Assembly (NCBI RefSeq): GCF_009299475.1 | Contig: NZ_WBSN01000005.1 | Span: forward strand, 62,001-126,000 | DNA length: 64,000 bases | Direction: 5' to 3' | Source of the DNA: Bifidobacterium avesanii | GTDB taxonomy: Bacteria; Actinomycetota; Actinomycetes; Actinomycetales; Bifidobacteriaceae | Part shown: positions 45,825 through 54,679 of the stretch, piece by piece | How the letters are laid out: every line of letters begins with the position of its first letter | Position numbering within the stretch: position 1 is the stretch's first letter | Position numbers and translations under genes: made by a program | The notes under the pieces: generated by a model | The model's input: only the letters and a program-made list of their open reading frames with translations | What the model was told of the DNA's origin: nothing | Databases searched by the model: none

Positions 45825-45875
45825 CCCTCCGTCCGCGACGGCGATCGGCCTCGGGCACCGGCTATGGTGGGAACC

Positions 45876-46604
45876 ATGAGTGAAACGCAGGGAATCAGGG
45901 TGGTCATCGCGGACGATCAGGAGCTGGTGCGCGCCGGCTTCGCCATGGTGATCAATTCGCAACCCGACATGCAGGTGGTCGGTCAGGCCGGCGACGGCGG
46001 CGAGGCCGTGGCGCTGGCGGAGGGATTGCACCCGGACGTGGTGCTCATGGACGTGCGCATGCCCGGCATGGACGGGCTCGAGGCCACGCGGCGCATCACC
46101 GCGCTGGGCGTCGCGACCGCGGCCGATGCCCCGCAGGCGCGTCCGGTGCGCGTGATCATCCTGACCACCTTCGACCTCGACGAGTACGTCATGGCCGCGA
46201 TCAACGCCGGCGCCTCGGGCTTCCTGCTCAAGGACACCGAGCCGGAGACGCTGCTCAGCTCCATCCGCACGGTGTTCAACGGCAACGCGATCATCGCCCC
46301 GTCCGCCACGAAGCGGCTCATCAAGAAGATGATGGAGGGCGGGTTCGCGCAGCCGGACGGGACCGAACCCGCTCCCGAGGAGCCCGCGGAGCCGTACACC
46401 GACCCGGAGCTCGAACTGCTCACCGACCGCGAGCGCGAGGTGCTCGTCGAGATCGCGCACGGCCTGTCGAACCAGGAGATCGCGGACAGGCTCGTCGTCT
46501 CCCTGCCCACGGTGAAGACCCACGTGGCGCACATCCTCGCCAAGATCAACGCGCGCGACCGCGTGCAGGCCGTGGTGTTCGCCTACGAGAACCACTTGGT
46601 GTGA
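45876..46604 (+). CDS. NarL/LuxR-type response regulator
   Basis: A 242-residue two-component regulator. The receiver has IADDQELVR, the phospho-acceptor Asp59 in VVLMDVRMPGMDG, and Lys in FLLKDTEPE. An acidic Pro/Glu linker leads to the LuxR helix-turn-helix (LTDREREVLVEIAHGLSNQE). It is the cognate partner of the adjacent fused kinase. The start is either 45876 (MSETQG) or 45864; the former suits the receiver fold better. Confidence 0.93.
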   Translation: MSETQGIRVVIADDQELVRAGFAMVINSQPDMQVVGQAGDGGEAVALAEGLHPDVVLMDVRMPGMDGLEATRRITALGVATAADAPQARPVRVIILTTFDLDEYVMAAINAGASGFLLKDTEPETLLSSIRTVFNGNAIIAPSATKRLIKKMMEGGFAQPDGTEPAPEEPAEPYTDPELELLTDREREVLVEIAHGLSNQEIADRLVVSLPTVKTHVAHILAKINARDRVQAVVFAYENHLV

Positions 46605-46768
46605 GCCGTCCGCGCGGATCCGCCCTCCGCACGGCACGCGCCCCGCACGCGCAACACATCCGAAACGAAGTGTTCACATAGTGGCCATCACATGGCGCCC
46701 GCCCGGCGGCGCGTCCTATGGTGTGCACCAGTTCGGGTCGGAACAACGATCCGGTACGGAAACGATGC

Positions 46769-46958
46769 GAAAGGAGGTTCGCCATGATGACGGAAAACAA
46801 CACTGTTGGCAAGAAGATTCTGCTGCTGTCCGTTCGAATTATTATCACGTCATCGCTGGCGGACTGAACAGCATCCTTTGAAGCTGTGCCCCGCCAGCGA
46901 GCGGCGGGACCAGCGGACAAAATCTCGACGGGCCCTGCCGGATGCGGCGGGGCTTTTT
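46769..46958 (+). promoter_or_regulatory. Transcription attenuator of the BASS transporter gene
   Basis: An AAAGGAGG site (46770-46777) drives a 27-codon leader peptide. Then three stems can form. Stem 1 is CTGGCGG (46856-46862) with CCGCCAG (46891-46897), enclosing ACAGC/GCTGT. Stem 2 is CCCGCC (46890-46895) with GGCGGG (46903-46908). Stem 3 is GCCCTGCCG (46932-46940) with CGGCGGGGC (46945-46953) plus TTTTT, a terminator. Stems 1 and 2 share bases, as in amino-acid attenuators. Ribosome stalling on Ile/Leu/Val codons would change the folding. Confidence 0.75.
46784..46867 (+). CDS. Ile/Leu/Val-rich leader peptide, 27 aa
   Basis: The frame starts MMTENNTVGKK and continues ILLLSVRIIITSSLAD-stop. 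Ten of 27 residues are Ile, Leu or Val, clustered in the second half, and the stop lies inside the first attenuator stem. The ribosome site is strong. This pattern matches ilv-type leader peptides and indicates sensing of charged branched-chain tRNAs. It is followed by a terminator and then the BASS transporter. Confidence 0.8.
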   Translation: MMTENNTVGKKILLLSVRIIITSSLAD

Positions 46959-46998
46959 GCTTATCACAGCAAACAATAGAGAGGAAGAAGACCTACTC

Positions 46999-48033
46999 AT
47001 GGAAAAGGTCAAGAAATTCGCCGACTGGCTCACCAAGTGGTTCACGGCGATCGTCGTCATCTGGGCCGTGTTCAACTACTTCGTGCCCGCCACCAGCGTG
47101 TGGGCCAAGAGCTACACCGGCTACCTGCTGGGCATCGTGCTGTTCGGCATGGGCCTGACCCTGTCGCTGGACGACTTCGCCCGCATCGTTAAGCAGCCGC
47201 TCATGGTGATCGTCGGCACCGTCGCGCACTTCGTGATCATGCCGCTCGTGGCCGTGCTGCTGTGCTGGATCTTCCGCCTCGACGGCCCGCTGGCCGTGGG
47301 CGTGATCCTCGTGGGCTGCTGCCCGTCCGGCACCTCCTCCAACGTGATGAGCTACCTGTCCCGCGGCGACGTGGCGCTTGACGTCTCGATCGGCATCCTG
47401 TCCACCCTGTGCGCCCCGTTCATGATCCCGCTGCTCATGCAGTGGCTCGCCTCCCAGTACGTGTCCGTGCCGGCCGAGTCCCTGTTCATCAACGCCCTCA
47501 AGGTCGTGCTCTTCCCGATCGCCCTCGGCGTGGTGTGCCACATGATCTTCGGCAAGAAGATCGAAAAGGTCACGGTCGCGCTGCCGATCGTCTCCCAGGT
47601 CGCCATCCTGCTCATCATCGGCGTGGTCGTGGCCGCCAACCAGCCCAAGCTGTTCTCCGCCGCCACCCTGCTCGCCATCCCGGTGGTCATGCTCCACAAC
47701 CTCTCCGGCTACGCGCTCGGCTTCGGCTTCTCCAAGCTCATGTACAAGATCTACCCGAAGGGCTTCCGCTACGCCCAGCAGAAGGCCATCACCTTCGAGG
47801 TGGGCATGCAGGACTCCGCCCTCGGCGCCACGCTGGCCCTGACCTCCTTCGCCGCCACCCCGCTCGCGGCCGTGCCGTCCACGTTCTTCTCCGTGTGGCA
47901 CAACATCTCCGGCTCGGTGCTCTCCAGCTGGTGGCGCAACCACGATGACAAGCACGCCATCGCGCACGACTCCGACAACGGCGAGAAGGGTTCCGCCAAG
48001 GTCGTCGCCGAGAACGCGGCCACCGCGGCCTGA
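46999..48033 (+). CDS. BASS family transporter, possible branched-chain 2-keto acid carrier
   Basis: A 344-residue, about ten-segment SBF/BASS protein. GMGLTLSLDDFARIVKQP, CCPSGTSSNVMSYLSRGDVA and TFEVGMQDSALGATLALTSF are the family motifs and match the PanS-like subgroup. Related proteins carry ketopantoate, pantoate or 2-keto acids. The Ile/Leu/Val leader and terminator directly upstream imply a substrate linked to branched-chain amino acids, such as 2-ketoisovalerate; this is inferred. The start at 46999 follows GAGAGGAAG. A strong terminator follows at 48075. Confidence 0.85.
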   Translation: MEKVKKFADWLTKWFTAIVVIWAVFNYFVPATSVWAKSYTGYLLGIVLFGMGLTLSLDDFARIVKQPLMVIVGTVAHFVIMPLVAVLLCWIFRLDGPLAVGVILVGCCPSGTSSNVMSYLSRGDVALDVSIGILSTLCAPFMIPLLMQWLASQYVSVPAESLFINALKVVLFPIALGVVCHMIFGKKIEKVTVALPIVSQVAILLIIGVVVAANQPKLFSAATLLAIPVVMLHNLSGYALGFGFSKLMYKIYPKGFRYAQQKAITFEVGMQDSALGATLALTSFAATPLAAVPSTFFSVWHNISGSVLSSWWRNHDDKHAIAHDSDNGEKGSAKVVAENAATAA

Positions 48034-48074
48034 TCGGTTCGTCGCAACTGACTGAATCCAAATACATTCAGCTC

Positions 48075-48116
48075 AAGGGGCTCGTCTTCCCAATGCGGAA
48101 GGCGAGCCCCTTTCTT
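48075..48116 (+). terminator. Terminator of the BASS gene
   Basis: AAGGGGCTCG...CGAGCCCCTT with an inner TCTTCC/GGAAGG extension forms a long stem (48075-48112) followed by TCTTGT. Confidence 0.85.
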
Positions 48117-48282
48117 GTATGGCTCTTATATGGCGACGGCGATGGCCCCGCTCCCCTTGGATGGGAGACGGGTCATCGCCGGTGACGCCGGTGACACTTA
48201 CCGAGCCGTTTCGCCCGCGGCCGCACGGGATCATTCCGCGCGTCTCAATTCGCACGCCAACCGCGCGTCACCTTCATGCGGC

Positions 48283-50976
48283 TCATCCCACGCTGATCGC
48301 GATCGTCTTGGACACGGCGAACGCGCCGGCCTCCACGCGCAGCGTCACGTGATGCACGCCCTCGTCGCCCGGCTTCGGCGTCCAGACCAGTTCGGCGGTT
48401 TCGCCGGTTCCTTCACCGGTTTCGCGACCGTCGCCCGCGCCCGCGACGATGCCGAACGAAGCCCCGTCCGGCAGCCCGTCCGCCGTCACGTCGCGCACGC
48501 CGACCTGACCGAGCGGGTCGCGCACGATCACCGGCAGCCGCAGTTCCTCCCCCACGCGCGCCCGCGGCGACGCCTCGGCGAGGAAGTACGGCAGGTGCAC
48601 GCTCCTCGGCAGCGGCTTGCGGTCGTTCGGCACGTCGTAGCGGTAGCCGTTGGCGAGGCTTGGGACGGTGGGCAGCGCGTACCGTTCGTCCGGCGGGGTC
48701 ATCGGCTCGGGCGCACGCAGCACGGCCTGCTCCACCGCGAGGTCGCCGGGCAGGGCCACGTCGCGCACGGTGGTGGTGAGGTACGGCTCGCCGGGCACGA
48801 ACTCGAAGCCCGTGCGGCGCTTGAACGGGTGGGTCACCTCCACCACGTGGCTCACGCCGTCCGCCACGGCCGCGTGCACGTGCGCGAAGGTGCCGCCGCT
48901 GACGTCGTCGAGCACGATGGCCGGCCGCGCGTCCTCAGTCTCGAAGCCCAGCGCGAGGCCCTCCACGGTGAGTCCGTCCACATGCCGCGCATACAGGCCG
49001 TAGGCGGGCAGAATGCCGAACTGCACCGGCTCGGGGTACGTGCGCACGCTCTCGGCCACGTTGTACGGGTCAGGAACCCACGAGCCGCCGACGCTGTCCG
49101 CCGTCCCGCCGTCCGCTCCCGGTTTGCCCGATGCGCTCGGTTTGTCCGGCGCGCTTGGCTCGAACCGCACGCGCGGCATCACGTCCGCATTGTCGCGCTG
49201 CACGAGCCACGGCAGGTCCTGCGTCTCCGGCGCGATGTCCCATTCGCGGAACGTCCACGGCGTGTTGACGAACCGCTGCTCGGTCGCGTCCGCGAGGCTG
49301 AGTCCGCCGCGGTACGTCACGTCGATGTTCCTCATGCGCAGGTCCTCGATGCGCCCGTCGAGCGTGCCGGCCACGATGATCGGATAGCGCGGGTCCACGT
49401 TGCACGCCCGCACGTTCGTGATCTCGATGTGCGCGGCACGTGCCACATGGTCGGCGCCCACCGCGTTGCCCATGCTCTTCACGTCCTGATCGCCCAGCGC
49501 GGCGTCCATGTCCGGGCGGTATCCACCGGCGGCCTCGTCCCACACGTACGGATGCCTCACGCCGTCGATCTCCGCCCAGTTCGCGGGGTTGAGGCGCACG
49601 GGGTCGGCCGGGTCCACCACGCGCAGGATGCGCCCGCCGTCGAGCTCCGCCTGCGTGTAGTTGTAGGACGGAATGTAGCGGCGGACCGGGTATCGGTCAT
49701 ATCCGGGCAAATTCGGCAGAATCCAGCGCCGGTCGTCCAGCCGCACGTCGCCGTCGGGCTCGGTGAGCGGCTCGGTCGTGCGCCCGGTGACGGGGAACCG
49801 TCCGCGGTCGCCGGTACGGATGAAGATCGGACAGGTGAGCACGTCCTCCATGTCGAGGTTCTCGACCACCACGTTGGTCATGTCGGAGCCGTCCACCGCC
49901 TCAAGCGCAAGGCCCATGCAGTGCTCGAAACGGATGTTGCGGATGGTGACGAGATCATAGCCGGCGGTGGCCTCGGTGCCGAGCTTGACGCGCCCGATGC
50001 CGGGGATGCCCGGGTAGCCCATGATGCGGTCGGAGGACGGGTTGCCGGCGAGCACGCTGCCGGTATCGTAGCCGGAGACCGTGCAGTTCTCCACGAGGAC
50101 GTTGCGCGCGGGGGCGAAGCGTTCGGCGCCGTAGGAGGATTTGACGACGATCGCGTCGTCGTGCAGCGTGTTGAACGTGCAGCCGCGCACGGTGCAGTCC
50201 CGCACGGAGTCGATGTCGATGCCGTCGCGGTTCGAGTCCACGAGCAGGTTCTCCACGAGCAGGTCCGTCACGTCGGTGGCGATGATGGCGAAGTGCCCGC
50301 CGTAGAGCATGCGGAAGTCGCGGAGCACCACGTGAGCGCCGCCCCTCAGCGCGATGCCCTTGTTGCCGAACCATTCGGTGGTGTGGCCGGGCAGGTCGCG
50401 CCGCGGCGGGTCCTGCGGGTCGGAATAGACCAGCGCGGTGTGGCGCACGCCGTGCTCGTCCACCCAGCTGCCGTCGATGAGGCCCGGGCCGTGGATCATG
50501 ACGTTCTCGACGTGGTCGCCCCAGATGAGGCAATTGCGCAGGTACGAGTGCGCGTGGTCCTGCAATCCCACGTACGGGTTGACCTCCGGCTCGAGGCTGT
50601 TGCCGGCGCCATCCCCGTTTCCGGCGTTCCCGGCGTCCGCTCCCCCATCCGCGGTGAACGCCTCGCCGGTCACGTCGCTCACGCCGTCCCGGATGGAGTA
50701 CCTCCCGGAGGCGAGCGTCGCGCCCTGCGACAGATACAGGTTGACGTTGCTTCTGAGCTCGATGGTATAGGTGACGAACCGGCCCGCGGGGATGACGACC
50801 GTGCCCCCGCCCGGGCGCCCGGCGGCGTGCGCGACGGCCGCGTTGATGGCCCTCGCGTTCTCCTGCGGCGTCGCCCCGGGGGACGCGCCGAAGTCGGTGA
50901 CGTCGAACGAGTCGTCCTTGCCGGTTTTCGTCAAATCGTCCGCGCGAACCGCGCAGCCTGTGGCGCGAGGGATCAT
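48283..50976 (-). CDS. Right-handed beta-helix glycosidase, GH28-like
   Basis: An 897-residue protein. After FDVTDFGASPGATPQ, which is typical of pectate lyase/GH28 N-termini, comes a long beta-helix. Catalytic-type blocks are SNRDGIDIDS, LHDDAIVVKSSYG (paired Asp) and GRVKLGT, matching NTDGID, DDCIAIKS and RIK of polygalacturonases; the GHG block is not clear. A C-terminal beta-sandwich ends the protein. The start at 50976 is set by GGAGG seven bases upstream. No signal peptide is seen, so it probably acts inside the cell on imported pectic or rhamnogalacturonan oligosaccharides (inferred). Confidence 0.8.
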   Translation of the reverse strand: MIPRATGCAVRADDLTKTGKDDSFDVTDFGASPGATPQENARAINAAVAHAAGRPGGGTVVIPAGRFVTYTIELRSNVNLYLSQGATLASGRYSIRDGVSDVTGEAFTADGGADAGNAGNGDGAGNSLEPEVNPYVGLQDHAHSYLRNCLIWGDHVENVMIHGPGLIDGSWVDEHGVRHTALVYSDPQDPPRRDLPGHTTEWFGNKGIALRGGAHVVLRDFRMLYGGHFAIIATDVTDLLVENLLVDSNRDGIDIDSVRDCTVRGCTFNTLHDDAIVVKSSYGAERFAPARNVLVENCTVSGYDTGSVLAGNPSSDRIMGYPGIPGIGRVKLGTEATAGYDLVTIRNIRFEHCMGLALEAVDGSDMTNVVVENLDMEDVLTCPIFIRTGDRGRFPVTGRTTEPLTEPDGDVRLDDRRWILPNLPGYDRYPVRRYIPSYNYTQAELDGGRILRVVDPADPVRLNPANWAEIDGVRHPYVWDEAAGGYRPDMDAALGDQDVKSMGNAVGADHVARAAHIEITNVRACNVDPRYPIIVAGTLDGRIEDLRMRNIDVTYRGGLSLADATEQRFVNTPWTFREWDIAPETQDLPWLVQRDNADVMPRVRFEPSAPDKPSASGKPGADGGTADSVGGSWVPDPYNVAESVRTYPEPVQFGILPAYGLYARHVDGLTVEGLALGFETEDARPAIVLDDVSGGTFAHVHAAVADGVSHVVEVTHPFKRRTGFEFVPGEPYLTTTVRDVALPGDLAVEQAVLRAPEPMTPPDERYALPTVPSLANGYRYDVPNDRKPLPRSVHLPYFLAEASPRARVGEELRLPVIVRDPLGQVGVRDVTADGLPDGASFGIVAGAGDGRETGEGTGETAELVWTPKPGDEGVHHVTLRVEAGAFAVSKTIAISVG

Positions 50977-51089
50977 GCCAGCCTCCATTGGTGTCATGCG
51001 ATGTTCTTCACTGTACATGGTGAGTCGCGGCGGGCCCGTTCCGGCATTCCTTTGCCTCGAGTTGCAGCTTGCGGCCGCCATGTAGTTTT

Positions 51090-51211
51090 GTATTTCCGAT
51101 TTGTGTGGTCGATTGTGCGGGGTGGACTGAGTAGCCCCATTGCGATTCCGGCGTTATTTCAAGGGGCATATCCGGCCATGCGCCAAAATCGACCACACAA
51201 ATCGGAAATAC
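51090..51211. repeat. Inverted-repeat element, copy 3 of 3
   Basis: A perfect 25-base arm at 51090-51114 begins GTATTTCCGATTTGTGTGGT, with its exact complement at 51187-51211. Where copies 1 and 2 have GTGCGGT, this copy has GTGTGGT, and the opposite arm has changed to match. The core has AGTAGCC, GATTCCGGCG and CATATCCGG as in the others. Confidence 0.85.
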
Positions 51212-51570
51212 AACTGACGAAAAGCGGAAGGAACAGCGGGAACCCGCCAATCACGCGTTATTTGCCTTCAACCTACGACTTTCACGGATGAACGACCCCA
51301 TACGCGTGACTGCGGCGCCAGCACGGCCCATGGCGGGGACTCCGCGCGCCGAACAATCCCCTCAGCGCGGCGGCGCCTCCCGCCTCCGCGTCCGCGGCGC
51401 ATTCGGAACCTTCGACGCTGGTGGCGACGCCAGGAGGATCTTTCGTCTCCGCGTCCGCAGCGCACCGGTCGACGCCGATGACTCGACAAGAAGACCCGAT
51501 GTCTCTCCCCATCGCATCCGTCACACTTCACTGCCGCCGCTCATGCGCCCAGTGGCCATCGCAACGCGCA

Positions 51571-51698
51571 ATCGTTCCAATCCGCGGGGCCATGCTCCCA
51601 GATTGGAACGATCAATGCGTTTTCCGGCATCCCCGACACCCCAAAACACGTCGATCGTTCCAATCCGCGCTTTCGGGAGTGCAGGTTGGAACGATCGA
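51571..51698. repeat. Paired hairpins with ATCGTTCCAA arms
   Basis: Hairpin one: ATCGTTCCAATC (51571-51582) pairs exactly with GATTGGAACGAT (51601-51612). Hairpin two: TCGATCGTTCCAA (51651-51663) pairs exactly with TTGGAACGATCGA (51686-51698). The same two-hairpin arrangement recurs at 61953-62089. Confidence 0.8.
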
Positions 51699-51860
51699 CG
51701 CAAGCGAAGAGCGGGAACGCCACGACTTGGTCAAAGTTCCGCTCATCAGTCGAGCCGCCAGCCAAGCCGCCAAGCGGGCGGCCCAATAGGTGTCCGCTTG
51801 GCGAAGGGAATACGGTCAACGCGGCGGCCACCGATTGAGACGGCATTTAAGCCCCAGCCG

Positions 51861-54629
51861 TCAGGCTTCGGCCAGCGCCTCAACCGGAGGGGTGCGGACC
51901 GCGCGGCGGGCCGGGAACACGCTGGCGAGCAGCGCGGACGCGGCGGCCACCGCCAGAATGATGCCGACCATGCCCCAGTCCACGGTGAGCTGGACCTGAC
52001 CGAACTGGCTGAACATCACGTAGGAGCCGAGCCATGCGAACAGGTTGCCCACGACCACGCCCGCCACGCCGGAGACGAGCGCGATGAGCAGCGCCTCCAC
52101 GGCGAGCGAGCGCTTGAGCTGCCCGCGGGTCATGCCGATGGCGCGCAGGGTGGCGGATTCGCGGGTGCGCTCGATCACGGACAGGCTCAGCGTGTTGGCC
52201 ACGCCGATCAGCGCGATCACCACGGCCACGGCGAGCAGCCCGACCATCACCATGAGCACCATGTCGACCATCCTGTCCCACACGGCGCGCTGGGCGAAGG
52301 CGCCGTTCACCTCCACGTTCGGGTTGTCGCCCAGCGCGTCCTGCACCGCGTTCAGCAGGTCGGCGGGCACGGCGTCGCGGCTCACCTTGGCCCAGATCTG
52401 GTAGGTCACGCCGCCGTCCCGCTCGCCGCCACCATTCGCGCCGGCCGCACCATTCGCGCCGGCCGCGGCGAGCGAGCGCTCGACCGCGTCGAACGTGCCG
52501 GGCGAGACGAGTCCGAACAGCTGGTAGTCGGCGTCCACGCGGCGGAAGTCGCTGATCGCCACCGTGAGCGGCGTGGATGCGGATGCCGCGCGCACCGTGC
52601 CGTCGGCCGCGTAGTCGATCGGGAGCACCTTGAGCGTCATACCGTCGGTGATGCCCATGGAGTCGTTGAGGTGCTTCTCGGGCAGGACGACCGTCCCGTC
52701 GGCGATCGCGTCGGCCGCGTAGCCGGCGTTCATGACGGCCTTCGCGTCCGTGGCGGAGATGCCGTACAGGCTCATGACATCGCCGAGGTCCGACGGCTGC
52801 GGATCGGCGCCGTAGCTCGCGTCGAGCACCTTGACGAGCCGCGCGTCCTCGATGCCGTCCACTGCCTTGAGCTTGTCCAGCATGGTCTGGTCGACCGCGA
52901 CGCCGGAGCCCGTGGCCGCGGCGACCTGCATGTCCACGCTGTAGCGCATGTCGAGCGACTTGGCGAGGGACAGCTTGGCGCATGCGGCGCCGGTGCCGAG
53001 GCAGCTGACGAGTGTGACGCCGATGAGCAGCGCCGCGCCCGTGGCGGCCACGCGGCGGCGGTTCTTCTGGATATTGGCGGCGGCGATCGCGGCGGACGGG
53101 CCGCAGTGCGAGACCATCGCGCCCACGCCGCGCAGCAGGGCGGGCATCCAGCGCACGGCGGAAAGGAGCAGCCCCACGAAGAAGAGGATCGCCGCGCCGA
53201 TCGAGGCGAGCAGCACCATGCTGAAGTTCTCGTCAAGCATGGAGCTCCGGCCGTGCAGGTATTGCCACGTCTGGCGCACGGCGAACGCGGCCACCGCAAC
53301 GCCGAGCAGCATCAGGAGCAGGCTCAGCGCGAGGCGAAGCGCGCCGGACTTCCGCTCCTGGCTGATCTCCAGCGGCTGCAGCGCCTCCAGCGGCGTGACG
53401 GACGTGGCGGCGCGGGCCGAGGACAGGGACGCGAGGATCGTCACGACCACGCCGAACGCGACCGGCACGGCGAACACGGGCCACGTGGGGATCAGCGAGA
53501 ACGCCACGCCTCCCGCGTTGACGTGCGTCGCGGCGAGCGCGCCGATCAATCCCATCGCGAGCGCGATGCCGAGCGCCGAGGAGACCAGGCCCAGCAGCCC
53601 CGCTTCGAAGATCACCGAGGCATACAGCTGTCCGCGCTTCGCGCCGATCGTGCGCAGCAGGGCGAGCGTGCGCCGGCGTTGCGCGACCATGACCTGGAAC
53701 GTGTTGGCGATCACGAGCGCGGCCACGAACATGGCGAGCACGCCGAACGCGAGCAAGAACTGGGTGGTGACGTCGGTGCCGTCCTCCGCGCTCATGGACT
53801 TGAGGCCGTCGTTCTCGTACTGCGTCTTGGAAATCGCCTTGTATCCCTTGGGCAGCAGCGCGCTGACGCGGTCCAGCACGGCCTGGTCGCTGGAGCCGGC
53901 GGGCGCCTCGATGTCCAGATACAGGAAGTACACGTTGGCGTCGTTCATGGACGGATAGGAGACCATCAGCCGATCGAGCGCGGCGTCGGTGACCACCGCG
54001 GAGCCGCCGTAGTACACATCCGCCCCGTCGTCCGCGAAGCCGGAAATGGTGAGTTGCACGGCCGCCTTGGACCTGCCGGGCGCGGTGGAGGGCACGTAGG
54101 GCGTCACGTCGATCCGGTCGCCGATCGTCGCGCCGATCCGGTCGGCGAGGGCTTTGGACACCACGATCTGCCCGTCGTCCGCGGGCCACGAGCCTTCCAT
54201 CAGCTTTTGGACCATGATGTCCTCCGGCTTGGTCATGGGCATGGCGACGGTGATGGTGTGGCTTTGGCCGTGGGAGAGGTCCACCGAGGCGCTGATGTCC
54301 GGACGGGCGCCGGCGACGCCGTCCACCCTGCGGATGGCGTCGAGGTTGAGGTCGCCGAGCGTGGGCGTGGCGGCCGCCTCCTGACCGTTCCCGGCGGATT
54401 GGGCGTCCGAGGATTGCGCGTCCGAGGATTGGGATTGGTCGCCGGAATACGTTGCGATGTAGTTCGCCCCGCCGAAATTCGCGGAGACCATCCGGCGGAA
54501 CGAGGCGTTGAGCGAATTGCCGAACAGGAACGTGCTGGCGATGAACGCCGTGCCGATGATGATGGCGATGCCGGCGGGGATGAGCATTTTGGCGCTGTTG
54601 CGCATGAGTTTGAGCGTGACCGACCACAT
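51861..54629 (-). CDS. ABC transporter permease, FtsX/MacB type
   Basis: A 922-residue permease with an N-terminal membrane segment (MLIPAGIAIIIGTAFIAS), a large extracytoplasmic domain, three membrane segments, a second extracytoplasmic domain and three C-terminal membrane segments. This is the usual duplicated FtsX layout of actinobacterial permeases. SVIERTRESATLRAIGMTRG is the conserved FtsX loop. The extracytoplasmic part has Gln/Ser-rich repeats (DQSQSSDAQSSDAQSAG). Such systems export antimicrobial peptides or lipids or act mechanically. AAGGGAAA precedes the ATG. The ATPase gene ends 50 bases upstream. Confidence 0.9.
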   Translation of the reverse strand: MWSVTLKLMRNSAKMLIPAGIAIIIGTAFIASTFLFGNSLNASFRRMVSANFGGANYIATYSGDQSQSSDAQSSDAQSAGNGQEAAATPTLGDLNLDAIRRVDGVAGARPDISASVDLSHGQSHTITVAMPMTKPEDIMVQKLMEGSWPADDGQIVVSKALADRIGATIGDRIDVTPYVPSTAPGRSKAAVQLTISGFADDGADVYYGGSAVVTDAALDRLMVSYPSMNDANVYFLYLDIEAPAGSSDQAVLDRVSALLPKGYKAISKTQYENDGLKSMSAEDGTDVTTQFLLAFGVLAMFVAALVIANTFQVMVAQRRRTLALLRTIGAKRGQLYASVIFEAGLLGLVSSALGIALAMGLIGALAATHVNAGGVAFSLIPTWPVFAVPVAFGVVVTILASLSSARAATSVTPLEALQPLEISQERKSGALRLALSLLLMLLGVAVAAFAVRQTWQYLHGRSSMLDENFSMVLLASIGAAILFFVGLLLSAVRWMPALLRGVGAMVSHCGPSAAIAAANIQKNRRRVAATGAALLIGVTLVSCLGTGAACAKLSLAKSLDMRYSVDMQVAAATGSGVAVDQTMLDKLKAVDGIEDARLVKVLDASYGADPQPSDLGDVMSLYGISATDAKAVMNAGYAADAIADGTVVLPEKHLNDSMGITDGMTLKVLPIDYAADGTVRAASASTPLTVAISDFRRVDADYQLFGLVSPGTFDAVERSLAAAGANGAAGANGGGERDGGVTYQIWAKVSRDAVPADLLNAVQDALGDNPNVEVNGAFAQRAVWDRMVDMVLMVMVGLLAVAVVIALIGVANTLSLSVIERTRESATLRAIGMTRGQLKRSLAVEALLIALVSGVAGVVVGNLFAWLGSYVMFSQFGQVQLTVDWGMVGIILAVAAASALLASVFPARRAVRTPPVEALAEA

Positions 54630-54679
54630 GGCGGTTTCCCTTCTGATTGCTTCGTGCTTTTGATCGTGATCCGGCCGGC

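Larger units (their letters stand above)
50977..51860. other. Long non-coding region with repeat elements
   Basis: No gene is credible on either strand. The region holds the third ~120-bp inverted-repeat element (51090-51211) and a pair of hairpins (51571-51698). It separates the 5' end of the GH28-like gene from the 3' end of the ABC permease gene. Confidence 0.6.

Noticed and set aside
46820-46840. GTTCGAATT considered as a tRNA T-arm.
   Set aside because: No acceptor stem or anticodon arm can be drawn, and the bases belong to the leader peptide codons.
48115-51291. A 1058-codon plus-strand frame opposite the GH28-like gene.
   Set aside because: Val/His/Arg-rich shadow with no motif; the minus strand has catalytic blocks and a ribosome site.
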